From Liolophura sinensis (Eukaryota; Mollusca; Polyplacophora; Chitonida; Chitonidae), in the NCBI RefSeq assembly GCF_032854445.1, contig NC_088300.1, positions 18,445,191 to 18,509,190 on the forward strand: a stretch of 64,000 nt of DNA. Reading direction: 5' to 3'. Below are positions 34,572-49,600 of this stretch, in pieces. Under the pieces are notes generated by a model. The model was not told the DNA's origin, did not search any database, and worked only from the letters and a program-made list of their open reading frames with translations. Numbering within the stretch: position 1 is the stretch's first letter; each line of letters starts with the position of its first letter. The position numbers and the translations under genes were made by a program.

Positions 34572-34602
34572 ATGGCAGCTTCCTTAAGAGAAAAACAAAC
34601 AG
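34572..34602 (+). CDS. SCFD1: SCFD1 exon 1
   Basis: Thirty-one bases, [10 protein letters not shown] plus one base, matching the SIRERQT start region of human SLY1 without its alanine-rich leader. Donor ACAG followed by GTGAAC. The phase fits exon 2. Confidence 0.88.
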
Positions 34603-37600
34603 GTGAACATGACATCTGTATTTAGAACTTTTAGAGTTCAAATTTGGAAGCCAGAGAGCGTTCTGATGGTTCCTTTAAAGCACCGAATTTAATATCTGTG
34701 GTTGATTCCTATGTACCTAAATAAGCGTAAATTTGTTAAAATGACAGATATGCAATGCTGTTGTTGTTGTTGCTGTAACTGAAGCGGTTCATTCGTAAGT
34801 GTAATGCGTTCCCATATTGGAATGCATTGAAAACCATTGACGGGTTTTTAGCATTGACAAGCCGCTATGTGGGTTTGTGGGTTAGGTGGGCAAATTGTTT
34901 ATTCTTTTTTTTTTTAGTGTATCGTTCAGTAAAATTTTGACAATTTTCCTGTCCTGCAACAAAAGCCATTCACGTAATGAGAGGGACCAGAGTGCAAGAT
35001 GGCTTGACTGTTTGCAGGATATCACAGTAGATCAAAAACATTAAACATTGAGTGTGGTCATAGTTGACAATTTGGTAGTTAGCATCCAAACTGACATTTA
35101 ATAAAGCCACATTGTACTTCCAAACCTAATTCGCGACATCCAGACACATCTCTCTTATGAGGCAGCGGCAAGCAGACGACGAGGTGAAAGATAACATGGA
35201 GAGGTATAGGGAAATGAACAACATTGGACGATATAAGTCACTTTCGCCTTTCACACTGGCACCATTTTTTTAACAGGAATGTCATGAGATCTCGCATTAC
35301 ACGGGAACTGGGAGCTAATTTTCACTCAACAGCGTATACTTTATCCTAGCAGCTGCATACTTACTACATTAAATATCAATTTCATTGAAATTCTGCATGG
35401 GAAATCGTGTCCCCATTGGCAGAAACTTACAGTACAAACAATGGAGAATCTGAAAATGCTAAGGAGAAAGTGTTATTTTGAAATTTTGCCGTTTTATTGG
35501 CCATGAAAAGCAGCTGCAACCTCAGACTTCAAAGTCACTGTCTGTGACTGGGTGCTAATTTGACCACAGCTGCTCTGTTGTGGCGAGTGTAGTGCCACGC
35601 ATCCTGAAATGCCAAAATCGCTTATTCAGAGAAGTACGGCTGATAACCCGAAATTATTGTGCGTAAGAGAACAGAACAATTTACACAGCATATATAAATT
35701 GTGAATGTCAACAAAACCTAGTTTTGGATTTCACAAGCAGCCCCATTGACTTCTTAATGTACTTTTTATTTGCACCATTATTTAGTGTGAAAGAAAGTAG
35801 TTGAAATGAGTAATTCAGAAGCTCCTTGTCCTCTTTCTTATCCAACAGCAGTCGGTTGGATTATTCAGTGCAGGATGAAATCATCATAAGCAAAGCAGAT
35901 ACAGAGTTTGCAGAAAAAAAGTTAAAAAGTCATAGTGGCAGCATGTAAAAGTGGTATTTTGAGCTGATTTCTTTGAGATTCTTACTGCCTCCCACCAATG
36001 CGGTCACTGTAATGTCAGACCATATGTGGAAGGTCTGCCAGCAAGCTGTGGATGGCCATGGGTTTCCCCCGGGCTCTGCCCACTTTCTTCCTACCATAAT
36101 TCTGGCCACTGTCCTATAAGTAAAATATTCTTGAGTACAGCATAAACACCAATCAAATAAATAAATACTGTTTTCATTTATTATAGCTTCCTTGAAGCGT
36201 ATGTTGAATTTCAACTCACCGCCATCACTATCAAGTTCTGTTGAACCACAATGGAAGGTAAGTTTTAGTACATACACCCTCTGCAGAATGAAATGCTTTC
36301 AGTGAAGTAGATAGGAAGAGCAGCTTTCATGGACACATTGTTTTCTGTGCAGCTGTGTATGTTGCTTTTGTATCTGTTAAAAACACTTTCATTGTTAATC
36401 TGAAGTTATATTTTTACCGTTCTATCATACATGTACAATGTAGTTTATTTTTAAGGATGCCTATTATACACATAATATATGGATATTGTTGGTTTGACTA
36501 AAATCCACAATCAGTGATATAATTTCCATTGCAGAATAGTGTATGATTCATTGTTCTATAATAGATGATTGTAGAGATATATGTGTGTTGACAGATTGTG
36601 ATGACTTTGATTTGTGACGATATTTCTGTCTCAGGTACTAGTGTTGACAGATTGTGATGACTTTGATTTGTGACGATATTTCTGTCTCAGGTACTAGTGT
36701 TGACAGATTGTGATGACTTTGATTTGTGACGATATTTCTGTCTCAGGTACTAGTATTGACAGATTGTGATGACTTTGATTTGTGACGATATTTCTGTCTC
36801 AGGTACTAGTGTTGACAGATTGTGATGACTTTGATTTGTGACGATATTTCTGTCTCAGGTACTAGTGTATGATCGATTTGGACAGGACATTATCTCCCCT
36901 TTGTTAACAGTCAAAGAATTACGTGACATGGGTGTGACCCTGCATCTGTAAGTCTATTTGTTATTTGGCATTCACTATGGATAAACAGCAGCTCGATATA
37001 TTTATGAAATTTGCATATAAAACTGCACATTTAAATTTAAAGCAAAGAAAACCTATTTAAATAACCATTGTCTGAAAAATATAAAGAAAAGCCTTATTTG
37101 AAATCCCCTGCTCTGACTGTTATTGGGCCCTTGGTGATAGGAAACAGTCAACGACACATACTACATTGAAGACCATTGATCTGACTCCAGTATGGTGTGC
37201 ATGTCTTTCTGGGCACTTAGGTTTGATCCACCCATAAAACTGAATGGTATAAGTGGTGGTGACATTCTATGACAGGGAAAACAGTGTTCAAGAAATTACC
37301 AAATTCACCACTAGTTCTTTATGTATTGAGCTGTAGTTTTGAATTCATGTGTCTCTCACAGGCCAGCTCTTTGGTACCCATGCTACTAGATCTAAGTTTA
37401 TTTATTGGAATTGGAATATTTTTAATTTGTTGCATTTAAAAGATTTCATTTACAATTCATGTAATTTCATTTTCAAATCTAGTCCGTCCTCTAAAAAATT
37501 CCCCAGAATTAATGAAATAGGCTTAGGAACATTTATATGTGCTAACACTGCATTCATGTCTTTGTTGTTGAAAGCCTGCTTCACTCTGACCGGGATCCCA

Positions 37601-40600
37601 TCCCTGATGTTCCTGCCATTTACTTTGTTATGCCATCAGAGGAAAATGTGCAAAGGATTTGTAGAGTAAGTCATGTAGAATTTTTCAAAAAATGAAATCA
37701 CTCGTGTAGATGTAAATGCTACATAACAAGAAAGAAACTGTTGAAACTTAAGAAAGTAAGTAATTGATGACGACATACGTCATACAATGAAAACATTTGA
37801 CTGCTTTTAAAATATAAAAAGTAAGTAAAAATATTTTCATATTCAGTTTTCAAGGATCCTTTCTCTGGTGATTAAATCATATTTTAAGTGTTTTAATTTT
37901 ATAGGCAAGAACATTTCAGTGTTTTCCTTTTATAAGCGAGAACATATTTGGACACTTTTGATAGTTTAGGGTGTATAGGATGACATGTATTCTCGTGTGT
38001 GTTGTAGGATCTTCAGAACCAGTTGTATGACAGTTATTATCTCAACTTCATATCAGCTGTATCCAGACAGAAGCTGGAGGATATTGCCAGCGCAGCTATC
38101 CAACAAAATTGCGCCCTGCAAGTCTCAAAGGTAATGCCAAGTTAACAAGAGCAACCTGCGAATGATCGTGTCTCCTCTAGTTTTCTCCCACCACCGGCTG
38201 CCGTCGTATAAATATTTTTGTATAAGGCTTAAAATATCAATCAAATAAATAAATAAATACATCCATTAGCACTATTAGATTCAGCAAAATTAGTTGTAGT
38301 CATTTATATGATCAAAAGTTTGTAATTCAAAGTACGGTATTTCATCTGATTTTAGATTTTTCCAGCGACATATTTTGCTGAAGTTTGATTACTTTTTTAT
38401 CTGAAAAGTTTAAGTTATGGCATCAAAATATAGTGTTTATAAAACATTCATGAGCCTCTGAAACTTCGCAACATCCATGTTTGATTTCGTTTATTCTGAT
38501 TTCATAATTGTTGTGTCCTACAAAACTCATTGAATTCCGTCAAACTTTGAATCCAGTTTTGCATGAGTCTCAGAGGCTGTTGATTTTCGTCACAGGTGTT
38601 TGATCAGTACCTCAACTTTATCTCATTGGAGGATGATATGTTCACTCTCAGGCATCAAGATAGGGATTCTATATCATACTACGGTGAGTCTTAGTTCCAC
38701 AAATCTCTCCACCTTTGCTAACACGATGACGTAGAGCTACACAATGTCCAGTTTGACTTTCTTGGAGTAGTGGCAGAGTTCTGATATCTGACACTTCAGG
38801 CACTTTTCTCATGTTGAGGTATGTGGAGCTAGGTGAGTCTAGACCTATATCTCGATAGGAGAAGTCCACATGTATGTATTATCATACTGCATGAATAAGT
38901 GTGTGAAAAGTGAGGGGGAAAAGTACATATATAGTGTGTAGGAAGATACATGTTTCACAACCAGCATCATGAGAACTGAGCAAAACAGTTTTCGGAAAGG
39001 ATATTAATTTTGAAAGGGAAGAATTTTCCTGACAAGTTTGGCTTCAGTCATATTTTGACTCCCCTGATCACTTTGAAAACCGTCTACTGTCTCCTGTTTT
39101 AAGCATGTTTTCACCATGACATGGCTGAAGTATTGCTGAAATGGCATTAGATCAAAGTCATTCATTCATTCATTCAGTCATATTTCGGCCCTGTTCTCAT
39201 GTGACTTGTAATATGTGATATTTTTGTTTCCAGCTATAAACCGTGGAGATGTCAAGGACACTGAGATTGAGGCCACCATGGATATTATAGTGGACAGTCT
39301 CTTCTCTGTATTTGTTACTCTTGGTAGGTTCGCATGTCACCCGCTGTAATGTTGACTTCCCAGGATTTAATATAACCTCTGCTTGGATTTGATTGCTGTC
39401 CTGATGAATATTTCACTAATACCAGGGTAGGGGGCCTCCGTGGCCGATTGGGTTAGCATGCCAGTAGGGCACAATGACCAAGGAGCCTTCCATCATTGTG
39501 GGCAGTGTGAGTTCATGTCCAGACCTTACTGAATTCCTCTTCGTCCGTGCATGGGAAGGTCTGGCAACAACCTGAGGATGGTCGTGGATTTCCCCTGGGC
39601 TCTGCCTGGTTTCGTCCCACCGCCTAGCGGCTATTGTAAAAGTCAAATATTCTTGAGTACTGCTTAAAACACCAATCAAATAAATAAATAAATATACCAG
39701 GGTAGTGAGATATTTGGGTGAATTAACCTGGTCTGTTTAGAAACATTCACTGTACCTTAACAAAGACGTACCCATTCACCTGATCTAAAGCTGCAGCCAT
39801 GTCAGTAACAGCTGGGTTCAACCACTTTATCTCAAGCAGTCCTTGTAACGGATAACCCAACAGACTGCAAACTAAGCCACCTCCTATTTGATGATTTGTA
39901 ACATTAGACAGTTAACAAGCTTGGGCACCCACCCACCTCATATTTGATGATTTGTAACATTAGACAGCAAGCTAAGACACCCACCCACCTCATATTTGAT
40001 GATTTGTAACATTAGACAGCAAGCTAAGAGTCCCACTCACCTTATATGTGATGATTTGTAACATTAGACAGCAAGCTAAGACACACAATCACCTTACATT
40101 TGATGACTTGTTTAACTATTATAACAACTATTAAGCTAGGACACCTACCCAGGTCATGTTTCTGGATTTATATGTTAACATTAGACAGCTAGCTAGCAGG
40201 CTAGGAAACCCACACTAACACTGTCATATAAATGAGAAACTGAGTAAGTGTCATAATTTCTGATTTTTTTATTCCTGATAGCATAAGAAATTTAAATTGC
40301 AACAGTCCTTTCTCTTGAGGAGTGACTCATTTAACCTATGCTCTCCCCCTTTACAGGTACGGTTCCTCTTATACAATGTCCACGTGGAAATGCTGCAGAA
40401 ATGGTTGCCCAAAAACTAGACAAGAAATTACGTGAAAACTTGCGAGATGCCAGAAATAGTTTATTTACCACAGATAGTGTACAGGCTGGTCAATTTAGGT
40501 AAGAGTGATATAAAAAACAATTTGGTCAAACATTTTGGTGAATATTTTTACTGTGTTACATGTTATAAAAATTAAGAATCATGTATTTGTTTTACGTATT

Positions 40601-43600
40601 TATTTGTCTATAATATACACATGTTGAAGCTAAAATCATTTGATATTTTCCGTATATGTTTCTGTTTGATTTTACCAAATTATTATTGAAGTTTCTATTC
40701 TTATGAAAGGTTTTAAATGATGTTGAGTCGTTAAAATATCAAAATGTTTGACGCTGTTTTACTAGAAGTTTATTTTGATTTTAATTCTGGCAGTGAATCA
40801 CATTTGCCTTTTTTTTCGGTTTCAGTTTCCAGAGACCATTGCTTGTGATATTAGACAGAAACCTTGACTTGGCGACTCTACTTCACCACACCTGGACATA
40901 CCAGGCTTTGTCACATGATGTGTTGGTGAGCTCATGTATCAGTGACATCATTTTTTATGTATGACTGGATTGTTAGTTTCCAGTTGCAGTCCTTTAGGAT
41001 TACAACAGAAGACAGTCAGATATATATATCTTTCAAGGGGGATAACTCTGAAGGGAATATGAACATTCGAGAATTTAATTTCCTCACATCACTACATGTA
41101 ATGTGTCTACGGTAAATGATCTAAAGTTTTGCACTGAGACTTGGAAAGCTTTCCCAGGATTCATTGCGGTGATCATGGTTTTTACTGACTAGGCGCTGCT
41201 GGAGAGTTTTGGGGGTGGTCAGGGGATTATATGGACAGTCCTTGAACGTAATAAAAAAGTTCAAAACAAATAGACTGAGCAATCAGTCTATCCTCCTGCC
41301 ACCAACGGTTCATGTTTTCCTCAGTTTTAATCATAATGAATTTAGTGCACAAAGGTTTACTTCACAAAAGGGGCTCCTTGATTGTTTTATGATCACCATT
41401 CTATGATGAAAGGGAATTCAGTAGAAAACTCCCTGGAGATTGATGAGCATGACCACCCAGCACCATTACACATGTGGAGTGGCATGTCAGATATCTGTTT
41501 ATATGCATGCAGAACTCTTCATGTACAATGCTGTAGAACTTAGCACCCTGCAAATCCTTACTTGCCAATTACCAGCAGATGATGACTCAAACTGCGTTTA
41601 AAGAGAGGGCTCGAAATCTCCACATGTCCATTATGCTTGCTAATTTCTTCCAACGAAGGGTAAAAAAGTCACGGGAGATACCTGGGCATATTTGCTGCTG
41701 GTAATCATAAAACATGCACTTTATATTTTGATATATAGCCAGTCAATGTTGTGCAAACTTCTAATACGTCAACAACAACTTATGTGACTCCCGATATGCC
41801 AGAGTTCTGATAACTGACACTTCAGGCACTTTTCTCATGTTGAGATATGTGGAGCTTGGTGAGTCTAGACCTATATCTGTATGTATGTGGTATACGGCAT
41901 GAATGAGTGTGTGAAAAGTGACAACAACTTATGTGACTCCCGATATGCCAGAGTTCTGATAATTGACACTTCAGGCACTTTTCTCATGTTGAGGTATGTG
42001 GAGCTTGGTGAGTCTAGACCTATATCTCGATAGGAGAAGTCCACATGTATGTAGTATACGGCATGAATGAGTGTGTGAAAAGTGACAACAACTTATGTGA
42101 CTCCCGATATGCCAGAGTTCTGATAACTGACACTTCATGCACTTTTCTCATGTTGAGGTATGTGGAGCTTGGTGAGTCTAGACCTATATCTGTATGTATG
42201 TGGTATACGGCATGAATGAGTGTGTGAAAAGTGACAACAACTTATGTGACTCCCGATATGCCAGAGTTCTGATAATTGACACTTCATGCACTTTTCTCAT
42301 GTTGAGGTATGTGGAGCTAGGTGAGTCTAGACCTATATCTCGATAGGAGAAGTCCACATGTATGTAGTATACGGCATGAATAAGTGTGTGAAAAGTGACA
42401 ACAACTTATGTGACTCCCGATATGCCAGACTCGCACACAGTGCTACCGAAAAGAGGTCAAATTTATTCAAGGTTGTTTTCTGTGTTTAATGAGGGGTTTC
42501 CGATTTCAAAACGCAGAAAAAGTAACTCTTCTGCAATAGGAGGACAGTTGTGATTGTAATGAAACAAGTGTAGACTGACATGCCGATACTAAATTAGAAT
42601 TACATGGACACAGGAAGCTGATGACAGATATTTCTCAGTGAAATTCAGTTGAATTTCATTTGTACATATATTCGTTACATAATGAGAGCTCTCAGCTGAC
42701 AACCGTTCACCAGATAACGGTGTGGGGTGACTTCCACATAGGCCTATCCCGAATAATTTGACATCTGCAGTGTACATTGTGCATGTACATTCCTTCTTAG
42801 GCTTGAACATGAGACAGTTTTTTGAATTTAAAGCTTTGTAATAGACATCGCATGTCTTGATATTTTATTCGATTTCATTCATGGATATATTTAGAGATGT
42901 AGGCCTATAAGTTGGGAGACCTGCACACCTCACTGTCAGTGACTTGACCCCAGTTGGCGAGGATTAGCAATCAGATCTGCCAAGTGCTATGCAAGGTAGT
43001 GAAAGGGGTGGTCGCTAATCATTCTCTTCTGTCATCTTGCCGCCTACTCAGATCCTGCGAAAGTAAATGACAGTAACTCACGTGTGGAACTTTAGGTCAT
43101 TTATCGTATCTCATAAGCATGGAGACCTTGGGTTGTATCCAGAGCTGGGTCATGTCTTACACTTAACGATCTTAGTGTTTTTCCTGATATGTGCTCAGGA
43201 TATGAGGACAAATTGTTTTTGTAGGATTTAAAGTTGAACAGAGTAGAGATTGAGGAATCTGTGGATGTCAAATCACCAGGGGGTGTAGCCAGACCTAAGA
43301 AGAAGAAGCGATCTTACGATTTAAGTTTTCTTGACAAGTTTTGGCAGAACCATAAAGGAAGGTTTGTATTGTGCTTTTCTGTATATTGTTTTCTTTTTTT
43401 AGAACAAAATGTATTACTATGGAATGCATATAGTTTAAAAATCAGTTTCAGAAAATGTTTTCTGTTTGGGAAGTTCTGCCGGCAGATGGCCGTGGAATTC
43501 CCCTGGTTCTGCCTGGTTTCCTCCCGCCATAATGCTGCCTACTGTTGTGTTAGTGAAATATGGCAAGAAAGACTAATCAATAAATAAATAAGTCAATGAA

Positions 43601-46600
43601 TGATTTTATTAGGTTACTTCCTATATCATGTCTGGGGGCTCCCTGTGGCTGAGGGGACTAGCATGCCAGTGCGGTTCAATGACTCAGGAGCCTCCCAGCA
43701 ATGTGGTCTTTAGTGAGTTCAAGTCCTGATCATGCTGGCTTTCTCTCCGGCCATACGTGGGAAGGTCTGGCAGCAACCTTTGGATGGTCATGGGTTTACC
43801 ACTGGCTCTGCCCAGTTTCCTTCCACCAAAATTCTGGCTGCATAAAACAACAATCAAATAAATAATAAATACATCGTGTCTGTATCATTCTTTGTTTGTA
43901 GTCCATTCCCCACAGTGGCAGAGGCCGTACAAGAGGAGCTGGATGCTTACAGAGCCAGTGAGGATGAAGTCAAGCAACTTAAAGCTGCCATGGTAACTCC
44001 TACATTTAACTTGTTATCCCTTTGAAGTGCATTTGAAAGGTTTCTTTGTCAGGTTTGTAATAATTCAGTTCCACATTGGCGAGTGGGCGAATCAGAAATT
44101 GGAAGTTGTTTCATGATGACCATATATGTACTGCTGTTTTTTATCATGTGACAGACCAACATTTAGAAAATTTAAGTTTCAGTTTATTTGCTGCAATCTT
44201 TAGTAATATCTGAAGCATGCTTGGATCATTGTAATTGTTGTATTGTGATATGTTGCTTGATTTTATTTTCAGGGATTAGAAGGAGAAGATGACTCGGCTA
44301 TTAGTATGTTGTCTGACAACACAGCAAAGCTAACCTCAGCAGTCAGGTAAGAGTATAGTATTTACTGTAATTCTTCAACCTTTTGGCATTTTTGTAAAGT
44401 GTTTATTAAAGCATTTTCTGAAGGCTTTATTCTATGCAGACTGATGCAGACTTAGTGTTTTAATGTTTAAACTTGGGCATTGACGCCTTCCTGGCTTCTC
44501 TGTTTGTATCCCCTTATATTCAAAATGTCTGTATAATGTTCTTAGACACTGAACTCCTAACAGGTTCTCTTTCTGGCTGTGTATTCTTCACCTGAGGTCA
44601 GTCACAGTTGGCATAGGTACCTGGGCCCCGTTTCACGAAGCACACCTAGTTCAATGTTCTCATAACTACGATGGCGAAGTAATTCTTACCTGTACAATAC
44701 CATGGAAGATACATGCAAGTAAAGCGTTCACGTGCGCTTTGTGAAACATGCCCCTGACTGTATGGTTCTCTCCCCTTGTTTATAGTTCTCTTCCCGAGCT
44801 TCTGGAGAAGAAGAGGTTAATTGACATGCATATGAATCTGGCCACGGCGCTTCTCGACCATATCAAGGTGCGTCAGGTGTCACTGCCTCGCCCTGTCAGG
44901 ACAAGATGACTGTTTACTGCCGGATTAATTTGGTATCTTACGAAGAGTATTTGGTCTGAGCTGACAGTATTACAGTTGTGTAAATGATTGGGAGCTATTA
45001 CGATACAAAGCAGTTTTAAACACTCATGCGTGTTTAAGCATCTAAACATTTGAAACATTTTTACAATGAAATCCATGGCACAAAAGTGACAGTATTCTTG
45101 ACTTTTTTGCTCCTGTTAAATCAGTATACATTTAACTGACATGTTTTCCTTTGACAGTCACGGAAATTAGACATATACTTTGAGATGGAAGAGAAAATGA
45201 TGAGCAAATCACAACTGGTAGGTATTTACTTTGCTATGTCAAAAAAGATACATGTGTTGAGAATATCACTCAGTTATAATCAAAATGAGTTTGTTATGGC
45301 TGCTGGAAAATAATTACTATTAAAAATGATACCAAATATTGAGATATTAAATTCCTTGAAGAGGTTATACTGGAGGTTTTTGGCAGGATATCTATTTGCT
45401 TATTAAATCAAATTTTCTGTATTTACCAGGAATAGCTGAAAATATTGTCTTTCAGTAAAATGATTTTAAAGTTGGAAAAAGTTATAATGCGACCCTCTTC
45501 ATAAAGTTTAGGAACTTTATCACTGATTTTGAACAGTAACACATGTAAAGACAAGGGTTATATTTTATGAAAGGTATTGATTTATTCTAAAGTAATAGCA
45601 GAACTTTGATTGGATTTGCACTGACCAACATCTTTTGTCAAAATCTTCAGTATAGCCTATTTAGTCATTGCTGGTGATGTTTCATTATAGATTCTAACGT
45701 TTTCAAACCAATAAATTATTAAACGCAATAACTTTGGAATTTTTAGACTCTTAAATGCCTCTAGAAGAAGTTAAAGAAATTAGATGTAAAAGATGATAAA
45801 TTTTGCTGCATGCTTTGAGCTTGTCTGATTTTGATTACCACAGGACATGTACTTACATGTAGATGTAACTGCCATTCTCGGGGTTGTAGGTATTTTCAGT
45901 AGAGCAAGTAAGAACAGTCAAACACCAGGGTTCTCGGACTAGTTTTCTGATGTAATTATCATTACACTAGTATCACACATTGTTATTATACCTCATGAAT
46001 ATTCATAAAGCTGTTCAGATATTCAATTGTGATGGGTCATTATTTTTCACATATTGACCTGCCCATCGTATGCGATACATTATTGAGTGAATATTTTGAT
46101 CATGTGATCTCTTCTGCTTGTTCATTCATTTCGCTGATGAGGAACTGCCAGGCATGGAATTGAATATCAGCACTTCATTGATTTGATTTCATTATTGTGA
46201 GGATGTGCATCACAGGTGCACTTCCTAGCTTCACACAATATCCAAATCTTAGTGTAGTCTGGTTCACAGATTCGAGTTTAACACTCTGATTGACTTTTGT
46301 AATGTACATCTATTTTAATGCGCACCCAGGAAACACCCGGCTGCAGGACTTTTATTTATGTCAAATATTCTTTTCCCAACTCATCATAATGACATCACAT
46401 TAAAGACAAAAAGATAGGGCCAAAAGTAAAATATTGTATGTTTGATGTTACACGACCAACCCTTCAAAATGGCCCCAATGGAAGATCTTTTTTGTGTTTT
46501 TATAGATGCCAAATTTTTGTATTTTATTTCATTTAATTTTTTTTTTTTGCCAATCGTTTGAAGTGTCACTGTGTTTATACAGGTTCAAGATATATAATTT

Positions 46601-49600
46601 CCTTACGCCGAAAATCTGGTCTAAGGATGGCTTATATTTACTGATATGCAGAGATTACTGCAGAGATCATGACATTGTGTCTGTATTCAGCTACCCCATC
46701 AGCAAAGCTTGCTGCATACCGCAATATTTAATGTCCAGATTCACATAATACATAGTCTGTATACAAGCTAAGACATTTATGCATCTTTTGCAACCATTGA
46801 CATTGACTGTTATTTGATATTTCTTCAGAAAATCTCAGTCAAATTCAAAAATAAGGTCTGCTTTGAGCTACTCACCACGTAATGCTGCCGGATGCTTTTA
46901 ACATGACTAGAAGTTGACGCTGTGACTGCGAGGTAATTTTTTTGTACCACCTAAGCAACAACCACATGTGCGCATGTGGCGCGTGCAAAAACAACAGCTG
47001 CACGTGTGTGAGGAGGGCCCAGAAAGTGAGATATTGTGGAATTCCTACTCATATATGCCATGGAATGAGATAAAATTTGTCCAAAAGACTACAGAGCTGG
47101 TGGTGAATATAGGCCTAATTCACTTGACTTCTGCAGATGATACGCTGCTATTTTCTCGTATTTTCATTCCACCGAGAAAGTTTGGTGGAAGGCTCTGTTC
47201 CCAAATACATATTTTACTATGGATAGCTTCTTGGCTGTGAACTAGACCTTACCCAATATTAAAAGTTCACAGCCAATTTTTTAGCTAATAATTTCCTCTC
47301 CCGCTGGTGAACAAAGCCAGCCTCATAGTATGACGGGTATACATATTTGATACCCGAAGATTGAAATAGGGGCCTACCTGTGAAGTGTTTTCACCCGTAT
47401 CCATATGGATACCTGTAAAATAGTGTAGCCATATTTTTGGGAGGGGATATATACATTACTGAATTGATGACCAGTGTCCTTGTGTTTCCATAGGGAGTCA
47501 AGATTTCAAATTAATAACTCATTTTGTGAGATAATCATTGTAAGATGTTCAAGGAAATCTTGTAAACATTGCTGCTGAGCAGTGTCTTTTGACGGCAAGA
47601 TATAAAATTACCCGCGATCCAATTCTTTGCCACGCTATCCCTTAAAACACAACTAATCTCATGAAATTGAATTGCTGAGCATTGTGGCTCTGGTTATAAC
47701 TGACGTGAAATGCTTACAAACTCTGACGAAACTTGGACACTATACCTCCAAGGACAAGTGGCTCAAGCTATAGCTGAGGTTCTATGCACAGCCCAGTTAC
47801 ATAAATCCCTTAATTTATTTTTTGTCAGTTAAATTAATTCAGTCATTGATTGGTATAATCATGTTGACAAATTGAGACTTTACACCATAATATCTGCTGA
47901 AACATGATCAAAATGGAAGATTTTTGTTTTAAACCTACTTTATCAAAGAATCCCCAACAGAGCCCCATTTATGTTGGCATCCACCATTGCGTTACTCTAA
48001 TTTCACTTGTATCAGAGGCCACCACATGAGCCCCTTCTCTTGGCATGGAAAGGTACAGTTCGGGAGATCTCAAAATTTAAAAAAGGGTTAGTCAGGTGTG
48101 TGGATACCTTTTCTCCCTGTCAAAACTCTGCTAGGGAGGATGTAGCTGGGAATGTATTGATATAATGTCCTGAACTGTCATTGAGATCACCAACACCAGA
48201 TACTGAGAAAACTTTGGTTAATAGAAACTGTGTCTGCTTACTGATAAATTGTTGTGAAGTCGAAACTATGGTAGTGACACTAGAAAGGACAGGTGCATTT
48301 CTAAATGAACACAGGGAAGTTCACATACAAAGATAAAACTGGTTTGTTCCATCCTTAAATCTTCATGCAACATAACATGATTTTGGCTCTCCTCTTCCTC
48401 ATGTATAAAAGTTTTGACAGTGTAAATTAGGTCAAAGCTTATGAGCTGAGGCTCACTTGGGTGCTTACACTCTTCATACTTTAAGACAAGCGTGTACATT
48501 GAATGATGTATTTAGGACAGAATAAATGTTTGATCCTTCACATGATGGAAGAATCCCCTAAATCTCACAAAGTTTAATTAAAATTAGGAAATTTAGGAAA
48601 ATGGAAACAGAGTATGGATTTCAGTATGGATTTCATTTTACTAAGTTGTGAGGTTCTGCTTCACTCCATCAAATGTATCAGGTGGACAGGATTTTGGTTA
48701 TATTTTCACATGCTCGCCCCCTCTGTACAGAACCTGAAAATGCTAGCACAAACTGTTGACTTAAATGATGTCATAGAACTCATGAAAATTTTTAACCAAT
48801 GTTTACCTATTAGTTTTATTGTCAAGATCTAAGAATATTTATTTTGAGAATTGCCAAATATTGGGTAATATAATTTACTACTGTGTTCTAATCAATGGTG
48901 AGGAAGTTTAGTTGCGATCAATCATTTGAAGAAGATTCTACAATTGTTCTTCCCTTCTGCGTCCCCCCCACTCCCAACTACCTACCCTTTTTTGTTATAA
49001 AGGGCTTATAACAACAAACAAACAGTGTTTTAATTTTGGCCTGGTACAGTAGCAGCTGGCCATTGTAACATCGTAGATGCTGTGCTGCAATTACTGTTTG
49101 AGGTGACAGTAACTAGGAGCCTAACATGTGCAACTCTATGGGATTACAAAAAATATGCCACCTTCCCTGACACAACCTGCGTGAAAGTGAAGTCATTATA
49201 AGAAACCACTACTGAACTTTTGACAATGTCAGCACCATTAATCTGTTACCATCAGCGAGACTCGACCAAGCTGACGGGACAGGTCAGATTCATTGATTGA
49301 CTCAGCCACAAGTTAATAAGTGTATATGATAATCCCATTCGTCCTGCTTGTACCACTTGTCAGTCACCACCGGGAGGCCGCCTTCTAGGTGCCCCAGGGT
49401 GGGCTCAATTTTTTTTATCCCTATGGACATGTTAAAAGGTTGAAGGGCTAATTTGGTCAATTTTGGCCCCAAAAGTGCACTATTTGCAATATTTGGAAGA
49501 GAAATCAAGTGAGGAAGCACTTTGTACCTACATGTAGATTAGGTCCTGACCAGGTCAATCAGTGAGTAGAATCATCAGACTGATATCACACACCCATGGG

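Noticed and set aside
36585-36864. CRISPR-like array of regular repeats
   Set aside because: The units are continuous with no unique spacers, the DNA is eukaryotic, and the repeat is explained by the exon 3 splice site.
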